This document shows positions 23,334 through 23,969 of a stretch of 23,969 nucleotides of DNA, in pieces. Location of the stretch: positions 1-23,969 of the forward strand of contig BNUF01000017.1 in assembly GCA_025997155.1 (NCBI GenBank), written 5' to 3'. The notes below the pieces were generated by a model. The model saw only the letters and a program-made list of their open reading frames with translations. It searched no databases and was not told where the DNA came from. Both the position numbers and the translations under genes were made by a program. The stretch comes from Clostridia bacterium (GTDB taxonomy: Bacteria; Bacillota; Clostridia; Lachnospirales; WQUN01). Within the stretch, counting starts at the first letter, position 1, and every line of letters begins with the position of its first letter.

Positions 23334-23777
23334 ATGCTTGCTAACAGCTTACAAGTATTTTTAATAACGGTACTGTTTATCTGCGCGACATATTTATTCG
23401 GGTTTTTATATCATCTCGTCTGCTCAGCGAACCGCCGGTTTATTTTGAACACGGGCGGCTGGACTTGGTTTTGCCTGAGTGCCTTTATCGGAGTGCCGTT
23501 TCACGAGCTTTCGCATTTGATAATGTCTTTGCTTTTCGGTCACTCTATTACGGAGATAGCCCTGTTTAGACCCGTAGCCGGACGCAGAGACGGCAATCTC
23601 GGCTATGTCCGTTACAGGTTTAACCGCTTTTCGCTATATCAAACCATCGGAAATTTCTTTGTCGGAGCCGCGCCGATGCTATTCGGAGGCGGCGTACTAC
23701 TTGCGATTTTGTTGATTGGTTATCCCGATATATTTAGAACCTGTACTCAAAAAAACGTCAAATTTCCCGATATATAG
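23334..23777 (+). CDS. M50-like membrane zinc metalloprotease, C-terminus replaced at an IS junction
   Basis: 147 aa. Membrane spans lie at about 5-28, 43-63 and 104-128. HELSH (57-61) in the second span is the zinc-binding HExxH motif, and DGNLGYVRY followed by IGNFFVGAAPM resembles M50-like integral membrane peptidases with an inserted loop. From about residue 131 (PDIFRTC...) the sequence no longer looks like the family, and the transposase of an IS element starts 30 bp after the stop. The true C-terminal region is probably lost. AAGGAG lies upstream of the ATG. It could be co-expressed with the CPBP protease. Confidence 0.7.
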   Translation: MLANSLQVFLITVLFICATYLFGFLYHLVCSANRRFILNTGGWTWFCLSAFIGVPFHELSHLIMSLLFGHSITEIALFRPVAGRRDGNLGYVRYRFNRFSLYQTIGNFFVGAAPMLFGGGVLLAILLIGYPDIFRTCTQKNVKFPDI

Positions 23778-23806
23778 TATAGGATTATATTTAGGGGGCT
23801 ATGAAA

Positions 23807-23969
23807 ATGAAGTATCCAAGTGATTTAACTACAACACAATGGAATATAATTAAACCTTTTTTCAAAAGAGAGAATCGGGGAAAACATCTTCAAATTCACA
23901 GCAAACGAAAACTCGTAAACGCTGTGTTATATATAAATAAAACAGGTTGCCAGTGGAGACAATTGCCTC
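23807..23969 (+). mobile_element. IS5-family transposase, 5' part (runs off the window)
   Basis: From ATG 23807 (AGGGGG eight bases upstream; the ATG at 23801 is too close) the frame reads MKYPSDLTTTQWNIIKPFF, then NAVLYINKTGCQWRQLP. This is the DUF4096 N-terminal domain of IS5/IS1031-type transposases. The left end of the element is probably near 23736, where the M50-like gene loses similarity; the right end and terminal inverted repeat lie outside the window. Confidence 0.88.

Noticed and set aside
1..23969. CRISPR arrays, rRNA and tRNA genes
   Set aside because: No regularly spaced short repeats with unique spacers and no tRNA- or rRNA-like sequence were seen on reading; the repeats present are coding modules, hairpins or the inverted pairs listed.

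Overview
The window looks like an accessory, mobile-element-rich stretch of a Clostridia-type Firmicutes chromosome. The basis is strong AGGAGG-type ribosome binding sites, lipoproteins with typical lipoboxes, a cohesin module and a copper-amine-oxidase-N ('stalk') domain, and conjugative-element and phage genes of the kinds common in gut and rumen Clostridia. Species cannot be named from the sequence alone.

Layout. (1) 1-616: tail of a plus-strand conjugative-element-like gene, a good terminator, and the first ~35 codons of an adenine/N4-type DNA methyltransferase cut off just before its catalytic motif. (2) 617-13512: seven tightly spaced minus-strand genes, apparently one operon. In transcription order they are a secreted cohesin/stalk-domain protein, a twin-FHA ABC transporter (Rv1747-like), a membrane Ser/Thr kinase with an extracellular TPR-like and NPCBM-like sensor region, a zinc-ribbon membrane protein, an RCC1-type lipoprotein, an LRR lipoprotein (broken), and a secreted M23 peptidase with three ricin-type lectin modules. 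(3) 13592-15039: a tyrosine recombinase gene bracketed by 40-bp near-perfect inverted repeats, each built around a recombinase-like core site. The bracketed segment also carries a perfect-consensus sigma-70 promoter that points outward to the right. If the segment were inverted, this promoter would face the seven-gene operon. (4) 15040-17351: terminators, a promoter, a degenerate ParB-like gene fused to the tail of a cytosine methyltransferase, a small hypothetical gene and fragments of tandem serine recombinases. These are the remains of an integrative element. (5) 17363-19100: a compact minus-strand group of three unrecognised genes behind an N-terminally truncated GNAT acetyltransferase. 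(6) 19108-22115: a visibly GC-richer phage fragment (primase piece, VRR-NUC nuclease, ArpU/DUF1492-like regulator, HNH endonuclease, P27-type small terminase, PAPS-reductase-like pseudogene). (7) 22122-23969: a CPBP (Abi) membrane protease with a recent 147-bp internal tandem duplication, an M50-like membrane protease truncated at its C end, and the start of an IS5-family (DUF4096) transposase.

How it may work together (inference): the kinase senses the envelope, probably glycans, and phosphorylates threonines read by the FHA domains of the neighbouring ABC transporter. The remaining genes supply surface and secreted proteins and a wall hydrolase. The recombinase cassette could switch the operon on and off by DNA inversion; in the orientation given here the strong promoter points away from the operon and into terminators. 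A second rearrangement, a 98-bp templated insertion, currently breaks the LRR lipoprotein gene, and deletion between its 33-bp direct repeats would restore the frame exactly.
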